Shown piece after piece: positions 35,560-44,904 of a DNA stretch of 64,000 bases. The notes beneath the pieces were generated by a model that ran no database searches, had not been told where the DNA came from, and saw nothing but the letters and a program-made list of their open reading frames with translations. This DNA is from Alkalihalobacillus sp. YIM B00296 (GTDB lineage Bacteria > Bacillota > Bacilli > Bacillales > Fictibacillaceae). Made by a program: the position numbers and the translations under genes. Location: positions 147,098 to 211,097 of the forward strand of contig NZ_JAIBLJ010000003.1 of the NCBI RefSeq assembly GCF_020179385.1. Direction: 5' to 3'. How positions within the stretch are numbered: the first letter of the stretch is position 1; each line of letters opens with the position of its first letter.

Positions 35560-36405
35560 TTGTTTATCGGAATGATCGTTATTCTTTTTTTATTTATTGG
35601 ACTTTTTAAAGCATATAAAAATACTAAAGATGTCAACTTGAAAAGAATTGAAATAAAGTGCAAGGAGTCAAAGTCTCAAACAAATTTAAAAATTCTCCAG
35701 ATATCTGATATGCATCTTGAGAATATTTCAATATCACCAGAAAAAATTTATCATACGCTGAAAGACGAAAAGATCGATCTAATCGCGCTTACAGGAGATT
35801 ATCTCGATCGAAAAAGGACATTAAACAAACTTCCTGGTTATCTGAAGGTTTTCCAAAAGCTTGATCCGAGTTATGGGATCTATGCTGTATTCGGTAATCA
35901 CGATTATGTTCTAAAAGGAAAATCATTTGATAAGCTGGAAGAAATACTGAATGATTATGACTGCAAAACGATGCGGAATGAGTATGAGCTTCTTAGTGTG
36001 GATGGCCATTCAATCAATCTGATCGGGATTGACGATTACGGGACAGGTAAAAGTGATTTAGTAAAATCCTATAAAGGGTTGCCTGTGTCAGATTATAATC
36101 TGGTTCTCACTCACGATCCGAATATCGTATTAGAATTGAATCAAAGTCATTTTGATTATTTGCTGTCCGGTCATTTTCACAATGGGCAAATCCATTGGCC
36201 AAAGCCTTTTCACCTTGCAAAGATGGGCAAATTAGCTCGTCAAAAGATCGTTCAGGGACTTCATCATATGTATGAAAAGCCATTTTATATCAGTGAGGGG
36301 CTAGGACAAACAGGCATCAACATCCGTGTAGGTTCACGGCCAGAAATGACCATCCATGAAGTAGAGATCGCTAAATCTAAAGCATCAAGTAATGCCGCCT
36401 CATAA
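35560..36405 (+). CDS. ykoQ: Membrane-anchored metallophosphoesterase (YkoQ-like)
   Basis: A 281-residue calcineurin-type phosphoesterase with one N-terminal membrane helix (MFIGMIVILFLFIGLF). Metal-site motifs in order are ISDMHLE (DxH), LTGDYLD (GDxxD), FGNHDYV (GNHD), VLTHDP and SGHFHNGQIH (GHxH). Relatives (LpxH/YkuE types) cleave phosphate esters such as lipid pyrophosphates. The TTG start at 35560 has GGGAGGGG at ideal spacing. It follows ykoP by 69 bases; a TATAAT within that gap may give it its own promoter. Confidence 0.8.
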   Translation: MFIGMIVILFLFIGLFKAYKNTKDVNLKRIEIKCKESKSQTNLKILQISDMHLENISISPEKIYHTLKDEKIDLIALTGDYLDRKRTLNKLPGYLKVFQKLDPSYGIYAVFGNHDYVLKGKSFDKLEEILNDYDCKTMRNEYELLSVDGHSINLIGIDDYGTGKSDLVKSYKGLPVSDYNLVLTHDPNIVLELNQSHFDYLLSGHFHNGQIHWPKPFHLAKMGKLARQKIVQGLHHMYEKPFYISEGLGQTGINIRVGSRPEMTIHEVEIAKSKASSNAAS

Positions 36406-36409
36406 CACA

Positions 36410-36464
36410 AAGCTGATTTAAGTCTAAATCTACGTTTAAGATAGGCTTATAATCAGCTTTTTTT
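36410..36464 (+). terminator. Terminator of ykoPQ
   Basis: AAGCTGATT (36410-36418) pairs with AATCAGCTT (36451-36459), followed by TTTTTT. A second inner stem (TAAGTCTAAATC and facing bases) extends it. Confidence 0.8.
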
Positions 36465-37140
36465 AATCGAATATCGGGAAAAGGAACGTTTTTTTATGCC
36501 TCCTGAACAATGGGTCATAGCCTAATGCTGCAAGTTCATCCGCAATGATTTTATAACCCGTGCCATTGGGATGGACCCCATCGATTGAAAGGGCATTTCG
36601 ACCAGTCCTTTTAAATGCATCGTAAATGTTTGCAACCTTCAGATTGTCCGTTTGGAACTTTTCCAATTGCTGATTGAATAGTTTGATCCAAGTATCACTG
36701 AAGGCAAGAATTGGAAGGGGGTTGTATAAACCGACCAAACGGATGATATATGGCTTTTTGGAATGATTTTTAATATTTCGGATTTGTTGTATCATCATTG
36801 CAATGTTATTGATGCTATCCTTTATGACATTCTGGAAAACATTCGGGTCGTTCCAAATAAAATAGGTCCTCGCTGCTCGTTTTAAATCATTGCCCCCTGC
36901 CGTAATCGTAACGACGTCAGCATTATAGACAACGTTTCTTACATTTTCTTCAGATAGAAAGGCCAAAATCTGTTGAGTCGTGGCACCGTTCCTTGCAAAT
37001 ACAGTCCGTTCGACTTTGCGGTTTGCTGCTCTTTCTAGAGAGGCGCTGTATCGTGTTACAAAGCCCGGGGAAAAAAGAGTGCCTATTCCTACTGTCAGGG
37101 AATCCCCCAATGCTGTATACCGTAATGTATTTTCATCCAT
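36463..37140 (-). CDS. SGNH/GDSL-family lipase/esterase
   Basis: A 225-residue hydrolase. Block I is ALGDSLTVG (nucleophile Ser), the glycine of block II is within FARNGATTQQ, block III is TITAGGNDLKR and block V is SIDGVHPNGTGY (Asp and His of the triad). There is no signal peptide, so it is intracellular. It resembles B. subtilis YqeG/YxeQ-type GDSL enzymes that act on acyl or acetyl esters. Confidence 0.85.
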   Translation of the reverse strand: MDENTLRYTALGDSLTVGIGTLFSPGFVTRYSASLERAANRKVERTVFARNGATTQQILAFLSEENVRNVVYNADVVTITAGGNDLKRAARTYFIWNDPNVFQNVIKDSINNIAMMIQQIRNIKNHSKKPYIIRLVGLYNPLPILAFSDTWIKLFNQQLEKFQTDNLKVANIYDAFKRTGRNALSIDGVHPNGTGYKIIADELAALGYDPLFRRHKKTFLFPIFD

Positions 37141-37350
37141 TGATGTTCACCTAATGTATATTTAAATGTGTTTATATTAATTTATGTGCCAGCTAACTGT
37201 GTGATATGGACAACCGTTTAGAGGTAAGAAAATTGTGCAATATTACTAATAGACAGATGCAGTGTAGGAAGCCAGAATAAACGTAATTTCCTTATTTTTA
37301 ATTTTTCGGTTATGATGGGAGTTAGACAGAAGCTTTAGGAGGTTCAACAT

Positions 37351-38406
37351 ATGAAACAGGAATCACAACATTTTTTAAAGGAGTTACTTTCAACCCCTTC
37401 TCCATCAGGGTTTGAAATGAAGATTCAACGCAAATGGATTGAGTATGTTCAATCATTCGCAGATAAAATCAAGACAGATAATATTGGGAATGCATACGGA
37501 ATCATTAATCCAGATGCTCCCTTCAAGGTATTGATTGCAGGGCACTGTGATGAGATCGGCTTTATGATCAATCGTATTGATGAAAGCGGTTTCCTTCATT
37601 TCACAAAGCTCGGAGGAATAAGCCATAAACCTGCGATCGGTATGAAGGTCGAAATTTTAGGGAATCAACAGACGATTACAGGTGTCATCGGGGTAAATGC
37701 AGAGCACCACGGTGGAATTAAGGACGACTATGGATTCGAGGATTTGTACATAGATTGTGGGGCAAAAAGTAAAGAAGAAATTGAAAAGTTTGTTCAAGTT
37801 GGGGATCTGGCTATTTATAAGCGTGAGACCGAATTTCTACTTAATAATAGGATCAGCGGTCGTGGACTTGATAATCGAACTGGGGCCTTCATCGTGGCTG
37901 AAGTACTTAAAAGATTATCAGAGAAGAATCCACAAGTCGGTGTTTATGCTGTCAGTACTGTAAATGAAGAAACGAATATGGGCGGTGCCTATTTCGCAGC
38001 CTCACAGGTACAACCTGATTTTGCCCTGGCTATAGATGTGACATTTGCAACAGATTATCCAGGAGTGAACAAAAATAAGCATGGAGACATCCGATTGGAT
38101 CATGGTCCTGTCCTCGCCAAAGGTGCACCGATTCATTTTAAATTGAATAATATGCTCGAAGAAACTGCTCGTAAGCTGGACATCGATGTCCAATATGAAC
38201 TTACTCCCCGCGTAACAGGAACTGATGCTGACCGTATGCGATTGACTGGAAAAGGGGTCCCGATCGCATTGGTCTCCCTTCCACTCCGATATATGCATTC
38301 ACCTGTCGAAACAGCAAGTCTTCAAGACATGGAGGATGAAATCACTTTGATCACAGAAATGATCGCTTCACTTAGCCTGAATGAAAACTTGAATCTAATT
38401 GACTAA
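37351..38406 (+). CDS. M42-family metallopeptidase (glutamyl aminopeptidase/endoglucanase-type)
   Basis: A 351-residue di-zinc aminopeptidase. Metal and catalytic residues are seen in AGHCDEIGFM (His, Asp), GRGLDNRTG (bridging Asp), VNEETNMGG (catalytic Glu and metal Glu), AIDVTF (Asp) and YMHSPVE (His). Such peptidases form tetrahedral complexes and trim small peptides. It is transcribed alone, with AGGAGG before its ATG. Confidence 0.85.
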   Translation: MKQESQHFLKELLSTPSPSGFEMKIQRKWIEYVQSFADKIKTDNIGNAYGIINPDAPFKVLIAGHCDEIGFMINRIDESGFLHFTKLGGISHKPAIGMKVEILGNQQTITGVIGVNAEHHGGIKDDYGFEDLYIDCGAKSKEEIEKFVQVGDLAIYKRETEFLLNNRISGRGLDNRTGAFIVAEVLKRLSEKNPQVGVYAVSTVNEETNMGGAYFAASQVQPDFALAIDVTFATDYPGVNKNKHGDIRLDHGPVLAKGAPIHFKLNNMLEETARKLDIDVQYELTPRVTGTDADRMRLTGKGVPIALVSLPLRYMHSPVETASLQDMEDEITLITEMIASLSLNENLNLID

Positions 38407-38410
38407 TTCA

Positions 38411-38449
38411 AAAAAGGAGATGCCACCCACGTCCGGTCATCTCCTTTTC
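38411..38449. terminator. Bidirectional terminator
   Basis: GGAGATG and CATCTCC pair with a loop of 15 bases, flanked by A6 and CTTTTCC; it serves the M42 and Nudix genes, which converge. Confidence 0.8.
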
Positions 38450-38450
38450 C

Positions 38451-39074
38451 CTATTCATATATGTACTTTCGGATCATTTCCGCAATTTGTTTAAAATAGT
38501 CAAAATGAGGGACGAAATGTGATCTATCCACCTCCATTCGAAAAGGCTTGTTCTTCCCGGATGGATCTAATCTAAAGCCTTCTACCTCAAGGTGATGGAT
38601 GTGGCCTTTACAGAAATCTTGAAAAGAATTGATTTCGGCTTTTACGATTCCACTCACCTCTTCTGGCTGAAGTGTAAACTCCTCCCTACTCAAGGGATCG
38701 TCATACAAGTATACGTGTGCAATCTCTTTGTCATTAAAGTCGTCTCTAGAGAAACAATAGTCAATCTCTCCAAGGGCTATTAATGCATCCATCTTTACTT
38801 GTATCCCGATCTCTTCCCTTAGTTCACGTATACCATCGTCTATCACTTCATTTGCAAGAATATGACCTACAGCCGTAACATCAAGTAAATTCGGATGATC
38901 TTTCTTCTGTTCACTCCGGATTTGCAGGTAAATAGAAGGCCTTTCATCCTTCGAACTGATGATCCAGCAGTGAAAGGTTTCGTGCCAATGTCCAAGACGG
39001 TGTACTTCTTCCCTTTTTGCTATACCTAAAGGTTTTCGGTCATCATCAAATATTTTTAACAGTTCTGCTTCCAT
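38451..39074 (-). CDS. Nudix hydrolase
   Basis: A 207-residue protein. The Nudix box is GHILANEVIDDGIRELREEIGI, residues about 80-101, with the core REUxEEx partly visible as RELREEIG; the linker E(x)7RE and the following G are kept. The N-terminal part (MEAELLKIFDDDRKPLG and EEVHRLGHWHETFHCW) resembles isopentenyl-diphosphate-isomerase-type Nudix proteins, many of which are of unknown substrate. ATG 39074 is preferred over TTG 39089, which sits in the ribosome site. Confidence 0.8.
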   Translation of the reverse strand: MEAELLKIFDDDRKPLGIAKREEVHRLGHWHETFHCWIISSKDERPSIYLQIRSEQKKDHPNLLDVTAVGHILANEVIDDGIRELREEIGIQVKMDALIALGEIDYCFSRDDFNDKEIAHVYLYDDPLSREEFTLQPEEVSGIVKAEINSFQDFCKGHIHHLEVEGFRLDPSGKNKPFRMEVDRSHFVPHFDYFKQIAEMIRKYIYE

Positions 39075-39472
39075 TGCATTTACCCCCAAATTGAAAAATT
39101 ATGACCTAATAGAAATTTAGTGGTGCCAAAAACGTATAGGAGGCTTGACAGTTACTATGGTCCCCGCTTTGCCTCCACTTGGAAAATCCACTATTCCTTT
39201 ATGATTTTTTCCGGTAGCTTTTGTCTGGAATGTGCATGACTTTAATTATTCTATACATGAATAATTAAAGGTATCTCACTGAATGCTTTATAGTTCATCA
39301 TACACCGTTTGACATTGTTTGCCTATTCCCTCTTTTCGAAGGGATAAATAATGTTTCTCTGTCGAAAGAAACTATCCAATTCATGTCATTGTTTAATGCG
39401 CTTGAAAAAAGTTTAGATGATCATTTAGAGAGGGAATGGTACTAGTAATAAGAAATCAAAGAGGTGGTAATC
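39075..39472. other. Intergenic stretch without a clear gene
   Basis: A + strand frame is open from about 39270 to a TAG at 39443, with a reasonable amino-acid mix (DIVCLFPLFEGINN, SLDDHLEREWY). It has no start codon with a ribosome site until an ATG near the end, so it is at best a remnant. No terminator or repeat was seen. Confidence 0.4.
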
Positions 39473-39817
39473 ATGAAAGAACGAGAAACGTATTATGTAT
39501 CACCTAAAGGCGATGTTTTTCCTATGAAGACAGACCAAAGTCTACAATTATTCGAGATAAAAGCTACGGAAAATGAACTGAATCAATTTAGAGTTGCCGT
39601 TGCGGAATTCAATTCATCAGAGGATGCTGAAAAAGAGGATTTCTGGTCCCTCGCCCACTTCAATGAGAAGGAAGTGGATAAAGACAGAAATATAACCCAT
39701 AGTAAACTCCTTGAAATTTATAAGTGGATCTACACGTTAGGAACGTCAAAGACGAAATTAGAGATTGAAAGGATGAATATATTACCTTCTTTAGCAGAAA
39801 AGCCTTCCTACAAGTAA
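39473..39817 (+). CDS. Hypothetical protein, 114 residues
   Basis: A soluble, charged protein starting MKERETYYVSPKGDVFPMK, with a mainly helical C-terminus. GAGGTGG is 7 bases before ATG 39473, and a terminator follows. I do not recognise a family. It is convergent with the thioesterase gene. Confidence 0.55.
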   Translation: MKERETYYVSPKGDVFPMKTDQSLQLFEIKATENELNQFRVAVAEFNSSEDAEKEDFWSLAHFNEKEVDKDRNITHSKLLEIYKWIYTLGTSKTKLEIERMNILPSLAEKPSYK

Positions 39818-39825
39818 CTTATAAT

Positions 39826-39901
39826 GAAAAAGGGGCAGTCCCATAAAAAATATGTGGTGTTGGTCGTGTCTGACGCTATTGTTTTAGGACAGCCCCTTCT
39901 T
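39826..39901. terminator. Bidirectional terminator with a long loop
   Basis: AGGGGCAGTCC (39831-39841) pairs with GGACAGCCCCT (39888-39898); the loop holds GTGTCTGAC. A very similar hairpin is at 59620-59669. A4 precedes and TCTTAA follows. Confidence 0.75.
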
Positions 39902-39911
39902 AAATTACGAT

Positions 39912-40436
39912 TTATAACTTTTCCCAGGGTTTTTCTGTTCCGAATTTTCTAGCAAGCTGCTTGCTCTCATCCCTTCTCTTTCTCCGTCTCTCGGCACGAC
40001 TCGCTGCTCCTTCAAACAGCCATTTTTCCTCTTCCGATTCCGGAACAACATTCGGAACCGGGCTGGGATTGCCATTTTCATCGATGGCAACAAAAGTCAA
40101 AAAGGAAAGCGCACAAAGTTGTCGTTCTCCTGTCAGCAAGTTTTCGGCGATGACTTTAACGAATACCTCCATCGACGTCCGATGTGTCCAAGAGACGAAC
40201 GCTTCCAAACATACAGAATAGCCTACTTTGATCGGGTGTAAAAAGTCTACCGAATCGCTGGATGCTGTGACAACGTTTTGCCGTGCATGACGCGTTGCTG
40301 CGATTGCAGCCACATCATCAATGTAGGCCATCAACTTTCCACCGAATAAAGTGCCATGCGTATTTGTATCAGGAGGAAGCACATGACTGCTTTTAACTGT
40401 TCTTGACTCACTTACTTTCTTCTCTTTCAACGCCAT
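39912..40436 (-). CDS. ykhA: Acyl-CoA thioesterase, hotdog fold (YkhA-like)
   Basis: A 174-residue protein with the cytosolic thioesterase signature: THGTLFGGKLMAYIDDVAAI carries the catalytic Asp and the GG turn, with further family segments SWTHRTSMEVFVKV and ALSFLTFVAID. Such enzymes hydrolyse medium- and long-chain acyl-CoA. The long C-terminal helical tail is basic and Arg-rich. It is transcribed alone. Confidence 0.85.
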   Translation of the reverse strand: MALKEKKVSESRTVKSSHVLPPDTNTHGTLFGGKLMAYIDDVAAIAATRHARQNVVTASSDSVDFLHPIKVGYSVCLEAFVSWTHRTSMEVFVKVIAENLLTGERQLCALSFLTFVAIDENGNPSPVPNVVPESEEEKWLFEGAASRAERRRKRRDESKQLARKFGTEKPWEKL

Positions 40437-40518
40437 TTTCCATGCTCCTTATCATTTTATTCTATGTCTATCATTAACGCGGCCATCCTATCTCATACAT
40501 CATACGATTCGTTATCGT

Positions 40519-41043
40519 TTAAACTTTCTTTGTCCTGTTTAATTCATATACATACTCTATTTGTGTTTTATCGTCCACTCCAATTGTTTCTAGCGTAATT
40601 TCAACAACAATGATTGAAATGGGTGCAAAGAACCGCTCTACTGACACTTGCGCTTCTTCAGCCATTTTAGAATTGGAAAAACGACCAATTGTCACATGGG
40701 GTTCGTATGTATGTTCAGTTGATTTGTAAGGACTTAAAATACCATGATGAAGAGCATTATGCATTTTTTCGATTTGATGTTTACCTTGGTCGACAAGCAA
40801 ATACAAACAGCCATCTTCTGCAATTTTTGTTTCTCTAAGTGTAAGCTCGAAAGTTGAGAAGCCTTTCAGAATAGTTATGATATGATCCTTACAAATCTCT
40901 GTAGTCAAAGTACTTTTAAATGGGAAGACAAGGGTGATGTGAGGCGGGATTTTATTATACAATGGATCATGTTTACTTCTGAAACATTCGATTTCAGGAA
41001 CATGATCGCGTTCTAGGAAAATACCAATCGATCTTTCTTTCAT
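40519..41043 (-). CDS. 2'-5' RNA ligase/cyclic phosphodiesterase-like protein
   Basis: A 174-residue member of the 2H phosphoesterase superfamily, with two HxT motifs: PHITLVFPF (residues about 34-42) and PHVTIGRF (about 115-122). 2H proteins cleave or join 2'-5' or cyclic phosphate bonds in RNA or nucleotides. The true substrate is unknown. It lies 10 bases after the DUF817 remnant on the same strand. Confidence 0.8.
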   Translation of the reverse strand: MKERSIGIFLERDHVPEIECFRSKHDPLYNKIPPHITLVFPFKSTLTTEICKDHIITILKGFSTFELTLRETKIAEDGCLYLLVDQGKHQIEKMHNALHHGILSPYKSTEHTYEPHVTIGRFSNSKMAEEAQVSVERFFAPISIIVVEITLETIGVDDKTQIEYVYELNRTKKV

Positions 41044-41053
41044 TAATACCTCC

Positions 41054-41809
41054 TTAGTCTATATTCTTCTTTAATATCTTCAATTGTGCAACGATCAAAA
41101 AGCTCACAATGACGAATAAAAACCATGAACTCAATTTCCCCAAATCAACGACTGACCAGGCTTCCTGCTGATAGGGATAATGCCAGGCTTTGAATAAAGT
41201 GGCAATATTTTCTGCAATCCATATAAAAAAACCGATCAACAAAAAAGATAAAATAATAGGCATCCGGTAAACATTAGACCTGAGTGTAAATGATACGCTC
41301 GTGCGAAAAAATAAGGGAAACAATAAAATGATCAGCCACCATCTCAGGTCAATGATGTAATGATGAGTAAAGAAGTTAAGATAAATCATGGCCCCAAGTA
41401 GAATGGATAAACGGGAATCGGGCCATCGGTTGATTTTCAAATCAAGACGCCTTCACGCCTGGCACATATAACTGGCCACACTTGCATACAGGAATCCGCT
41501 ATATAACGGTACTCCGAAAAACTTCGAATACCCTTCCTCTGGATAAGTCCATGAACCCATATTCACTTTGTAAAGCTCTAATCCTAAACCAATGATATGG
41601 AAAACACAGATGACTTTTAGTTCATCGATGGTCTCGAATCCTGTCCATATCATCAGGATTTGAGCAGTAATGCAAATTAGCAGCAAAACATCATATCGAG
41701 GGATCAACAACAGGTTTTCACTGAATGTATTTGTCACAAATAGGCTTGTAAAAATGATTAGAGGAAAACACAGGACATTCCTTGGTGGTACGTAAACCCA
41801 TAAAGATCT
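41054..41809 (-). pseudogene. DUF817-family membrane protein (YoaT-like), nonsense mutation and lost start
   Basis: A single minus-strand frame carries the family's features: VPPRNVLCFPLIIFTSLF, LIPRYDVLLLICITAQ, GSWTYPEEGYSKFFGVPLYS and YASVASYMCQA. Then a TGA (41453-41455) is followed in the same frame by RRLDLKINRWP and four more membrane helices to 41054. The TGA falls where a Trp is expected (CQAW-RRLD), so a TGG-to-TGA change explains it. The frame reaches upstream only to a TAA at 41810-41812, without an initiator, so the N-terminus is also lost. Probably decayed. Confidence 0.7.
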
Positions 41810-41951
41810 TTAAACTTCCTCTCAATAGCAATTTCCAATCAAAATTCCACTCTAAATATAAAATTTTCAATTGTCTTCTATACTGATAAATATTAAAATT
41901 TCTTATAATACAGTATTTTTATTTATGATTCTAAGTACGGTACGTGAAATT

Positions 41952-42920
41952 TTAAACTACTTTTATTTTCATGCCTTTTAATGCTCGTTCCCTTGCGTTT
42001 CGGTTCATTTCCCTCGTTTTTTCTGAGCATTCACTTATAGGCTTACTTTCCTTTCCATCAAAAAGATCTGGATCAATAAACCTTGTTTTATTGTGAATAT
42101 GGATCGAATAATCATCAAGACTTTCAATGACTACAACGCCTGTGTGAAGTTTGCCCAACTCCTTTTTAATGGTTTCATCTCCACTATTGAGAATCTTTTG
42201 TAAAAGCTTTTCATCTGTTTTCAGAAAATCTTCTTTGGTTATATATCCTTTTTCAAATACTGACGTCAATATTTCTGTCATCTTATGGTTGCTATATACA
42301 TTCAAAGGATTAAAGAAAAAGTCCAGTACCTCTTTATAATACACTTGGACAAACCATTCCCCGGCTTCACGATCAATAACGTGAATCTTTCCTTCGCAAA
42401 ACGTCAGATTGTCTATAAAGTATTCCACTTCATTATGAGAAATTTCCCCGTATTCATAAAGATCTCTTAAGGTGTAATCAATCCGGTCGGCACAGAGATG
42501 GGGTGCCGGTTGCTCTAAAATTGACCAGTTCGAATCGTCCAGGATATCTTCAAGTTGAAAGTTGTGTTTCTGCAGCAAATCAGGTATCTCTGAATCCATG
42601 ATGATGGAATGTTTTATTTGTTCATGATAATCCTCATTCTCCATTTTCAAAACTTGATCGACGACATGAGAGAAAGCTGTGTGGGAAACATCGTGGAGAA
42701 GCCCTGCAATTTGCTCTTCTATCGTACCGCCTAATTTCCGGATAAGTAGCATGACACCGATTGAATGGTCGAATCTCGTATTGTTCCACTTCGGATTCAC
42801 GAGATAACTCGCACCGTTTTGATGGATATATTTTAAACGCTGGACTGCTTTCGTATGGATCAATTCCTCCAATATAGCATCGATCTTGAAATTTCCATAA
42901 AGACGGTCTTCAATATACAA
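41952..42920 (-). CDS. HD-domain phosphohydrolase
   Basis: A 322-residue protein. The HD metal site is seen in RFDHSIGVMLL (first His-Asp), AGLLHDVSHTAFSH (HD, then further His) and CADRIDYTLRD (last Asp). This is the arrangement of dGTPase-like and related HD enzymes. The substrate is unknown. The segment HSIIMDSEIPDLLQ is between them, as in the family of deoxynucleotide hydrolases. It is transcribed alone, in front of dfrA. Confidence 0.8.
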   Translation of the reverse strand: MYIEDRLYGNFKIDAILEELIHTKAVQRLKYIHQNGASYLVNPKWNNTRFDHSIGVMLLIRKLGGTIEEQIAGLLHDVSHTAFSHVVDQVLKMENEDYHEQIKHSIIMDSEIPDLLQKHNFQLEDILDDSNWSILEQPAPHLCADRIDYTLRDLYEYGEISHNEVEYFIDNLTFCEGKIHVIDREAGEWFVQVYYKEVLDFFFNPLNVYSNHKMTEILTSVFEKGYITKEDFLKTDEKLLQKILNSGDETIKKELGKLHTGVVVIESLDDYSIHIHNKTRFIDPDLFDGKESKPISECSEKTREMNRNARERALKGMKIKVV

Positions 42921-42944
42921 AACAAATCACCTCAAAAATGACAG

Positions 42945-42984
42945 GAAAGTGCCAGACCCCTCTTTGAAAAGGAGCCGGGCACTC
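42945..42984 (-). terminator. Terminator of thyA-dfrA
   Basis: AGTGCCCGGCTCC and GGGGTCTGGCACT form a stem with a short loop, followed by TTTCCTG, directly after the dfrA stop. Confidence 0.7.
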
Positions 42985-42987
42985 TGA

Positions 42988-43470
42988 TTATTTCCGTTTC
43001 CGTTCGTAAATCATGAAATAATAATCGTATGGGTTCTTTTCATCTTTAATTCCCTTTTCCTTTGACTTCACTTCCCATTCAGATTCGTTAATTTCAGGGA
43101 AGAATGTATCCCCTTCGAATTCTTCGTCGATGTAAGTCAAATAGATACGATCAGCCTTATCAAGAACCTGCTTGAAGACATTGGTCCCTCCGATGACAAT
43201 TCGTTCATCACCATTTTGCTGGAGGGCTTCTTCTATAGAATGGGTCATGATACATCCTTCGGCTTGATAGTTTTCATCATTTGTAACGATGACATTTTTC
43301 CGGTTCGGTAACGGTTTGCCGATTGATTCATACGTCCTTCTCCCCATGATGATCGTATGTCCGGTCGAAATACGTTTGAACCATTTCAAGTCCTCTGGCA
43401 AGTGCCAGGGAAGATCATTATCTTTTCCGATTACCCGATTCTTCCCCATGGCAAGCAGTAACGAGATCAT
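42988..43470 (-). CDS. dfrA: Dihydrofolate reductase
   Basis: A 160-residue enzyme that reduces dihydrofolate to tetrahydrofolate with NADPH. Family features are the start [31 protein letters not shown] (with the active-site Asp), [17 protein letters not shown] and the NADPH loop VIGGTNVF. It overlaps the thyA stop by 4 bases (ATGA), so the two are coupled: DHFR regenerates the folate that thymidylate synthase oxidises. Confidence 0.95.
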   Translation of the reverse strand: MISLLLAMGKNRVIGKDNDLPWHLPEDLKWFKRISTGHTIIMGRRTYESIGKPLPNRKNVIVTNDENYQAEGCIMTHSIEEALQQNGDERIVIGGTNVFKQVLDKADRIYLTYIDEEFEGDTFFPEINESEWEVKSKEKGIKDEKNPYDYYFMIYERKRK

Positions 43471-44261
43471 ACGGAAACAGCCCCTTTAATATGAGGATGT
43501 GGATCATAGTTTTCTAGAGTGAAGTCTTCAAATTTGAAATCAAAAATAGACTTCACTTCAGGATTGATCTTCATAGTCGGAAGCTCTCTAGGTTCTCTTG
43601 ATAATTGCAGATTCACTTGGTCAAGATGATTCAAATAAATATGTGCATCTCCGAATGTATGGACAAATTCCCCTGGTTCAAGGTCACATACCTGTGCAAT
43701 CATTGTCGTCAATAACGCGTAAGATGCAATGTTGAAGGGTACTCCTAAAAATGTGTCAGCTGATCTCTGATAGAGCTGACATGATAACTTTCCGTCCGAT
43801 ACATAGAACTGAAAGAGGCAGTGGCATGGTGTCAAGGCCATCTCTTCAAGCTCACCTGCATTCCACGCATTGACGATCAATCTTCTGGAGTCGGGGTTCT
43901 TTTTGATCTCTTCAACCACTCTTGAGATCTGGTCGACCGTCCCACCATCAGGCTTTGTCCAGGATCGCCATTGTTTTCCGTATACTGGGCCAAGGTCCCC
44001 ATTTTCATCTGCCCACTCGTTCCAAATACGCACACCGTTTTCTTGAAGATATTTGATATTCGTATCGCCCTCTAAAAACCAGAGCAATTCATGGATGATC
44101 GATCTCAAATGAAGTTTTTTCGTTGTAAGCAAAGGAAATCCCTTTTGCAGGTCGAAACGCATCTGATATCCGAATACACTGATCGTTCCGGTGCCTGTCC
44201 TGTCCTCTTTTTTCGCACCGTTCTCTAAAATATGGCGGCATAACTCTTTATATTGTTCCAT
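43467..44261 (-). CDS. thyA: Thymidylate synthase (ThyA type)
   Basis: A 264-residue enzyme that makes dTMP from dUMP with methylene-tetrahydrofolate. Conserved parts are [19 protein letters not shown], the catalytic Cys in [29 protein letters not shown] and [12 protein letters not shown] 44261 has GAGAGGGG upstream; a longer frame is open but not needed. The length equals that of E. coli ThyA and B. subtilis ThyB. It is coupled with dfrA; ypjP, usually nearby in Bacillus, is 3 kb away here, with repeats between. Confidence 0.95.
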   Translation of the reverse strand: MEQYKELCRHILENGAKKEDRTGTGTISVFGYQMRFDLQKGFPLLTTKKLHLRSIIHELLWFLEGDTNIKYLQENGVRIWNEWADENGDLGPVYGKQWRSWTKPDGGTVDQISRVVEEIKKNPDSRRLIVNAWNAGELEEMALTPCHCLFQFYVSDGKLSCQLYQRSADTFLGVPFNIASYALLTTMIAQVCDLEPGEFVHTFGDAHIYLNHLDQVNLQLSREPRELPTMKINPEVKSIFDFKFEDFTLENYDPHPHIKGAVSV

Positions 44262-44416
44262 CTTACCCCTCTCTTTCACATAGGCTGTCTTAATTATAGC
44301 AAAAGCGGATTCCAGGAGGAAACGATTCATAAGAAACAGCTGCCTCTATGATTTTATTTACGATCCTAACGGACACGAGCGGCCTTATCATCTCTAAACC
44401 CCCACGTTAATAAAAA

Positions 44417-44753
44417 GGCTGTTTTCTAGAAGTTTCTTGCTAATGGAATGCTGATAAGGAGAGGAAAACTGGAAATATGCGAGACTCCTACGTGAAAGCA
44501 AACCAGCGAGATCCCACAAGCGAGGAACGAGCTGAGGCTTGCAGAATTAGGCTAATTCAGGGAAGTGATGTCTAGCTCCAACGTCCCACCAACTGGATCA
44601 CTTCAGTCCTCCTGTGGTGGTCGACTCATTGATTTAGTTCAAAGTGTTTACCCACGCAGAACCGAACTTTGTTTGGTTCGAGTCTCCTCGTCAGTCTTCC
44701 AGTGACCTACGTGACTTCCAAATTGTAAAACAATAATCTATACGAAAACAGCC
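44417..44753. repeat. Element with 10-bp perfect terminal inverted repeats
   Basis: GGCTGTTTTC (44417-44426) and GAAAACAGCC (44744-44753) bound a 337-bp non-coding stretch. The left part has a degenerate copy of a Bacillaceae-type intergenic repeat (GAGACTCCTACGTGAAAGC, then GAGGAACGAGCTGAGGC). The right part is copy B of the repeat at 12446-12607. No transposase is present. It looks like a non-autonomous mobile element or a nested composite repeat. Confidence 0.55.
44568..44720 (-). repeat. Dispersed intergenic repeat, copy B
   Basis: This is the reverse complement of the repeat at 12446-12607, with about 150 aligned bases and scattered substitutions. Shared blocks read on the minus strand are GTCACTGGAAG, CAAACAAAGTTCGGTTCTGC, CAGGAGGACTGAAGTGATCC and GTTGGAGCTAGACAT. 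Confidence 0.8.
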
Positions 44754-44904
44754 AACAAAAAAGATGACTTCAGTACCTTTTCGCGTAAAAAGCCTGAAAA
44801 GTACCTACAAGGCATAGATAATGGAACAGATGTTGTCCACTAATTAATTGAATCATCCCTTTTAATAACGAATAGCAAATCAGATGTCCGGTAAAACACT
44901 CATT

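Noticed and set aside
39270-39445. Open + strand frame of about 58 codons ending EREWY
   Set aside because: No start codon with a ribosome site; only a late ATG. Kept as a possible remnant, not as a gene.
41453-41455. TGA in the DUF817 gene as selenocysteine
   Set aside because: The expected residue is Trp, not Cys, no hairpin follows, and the gene start is lost as well.
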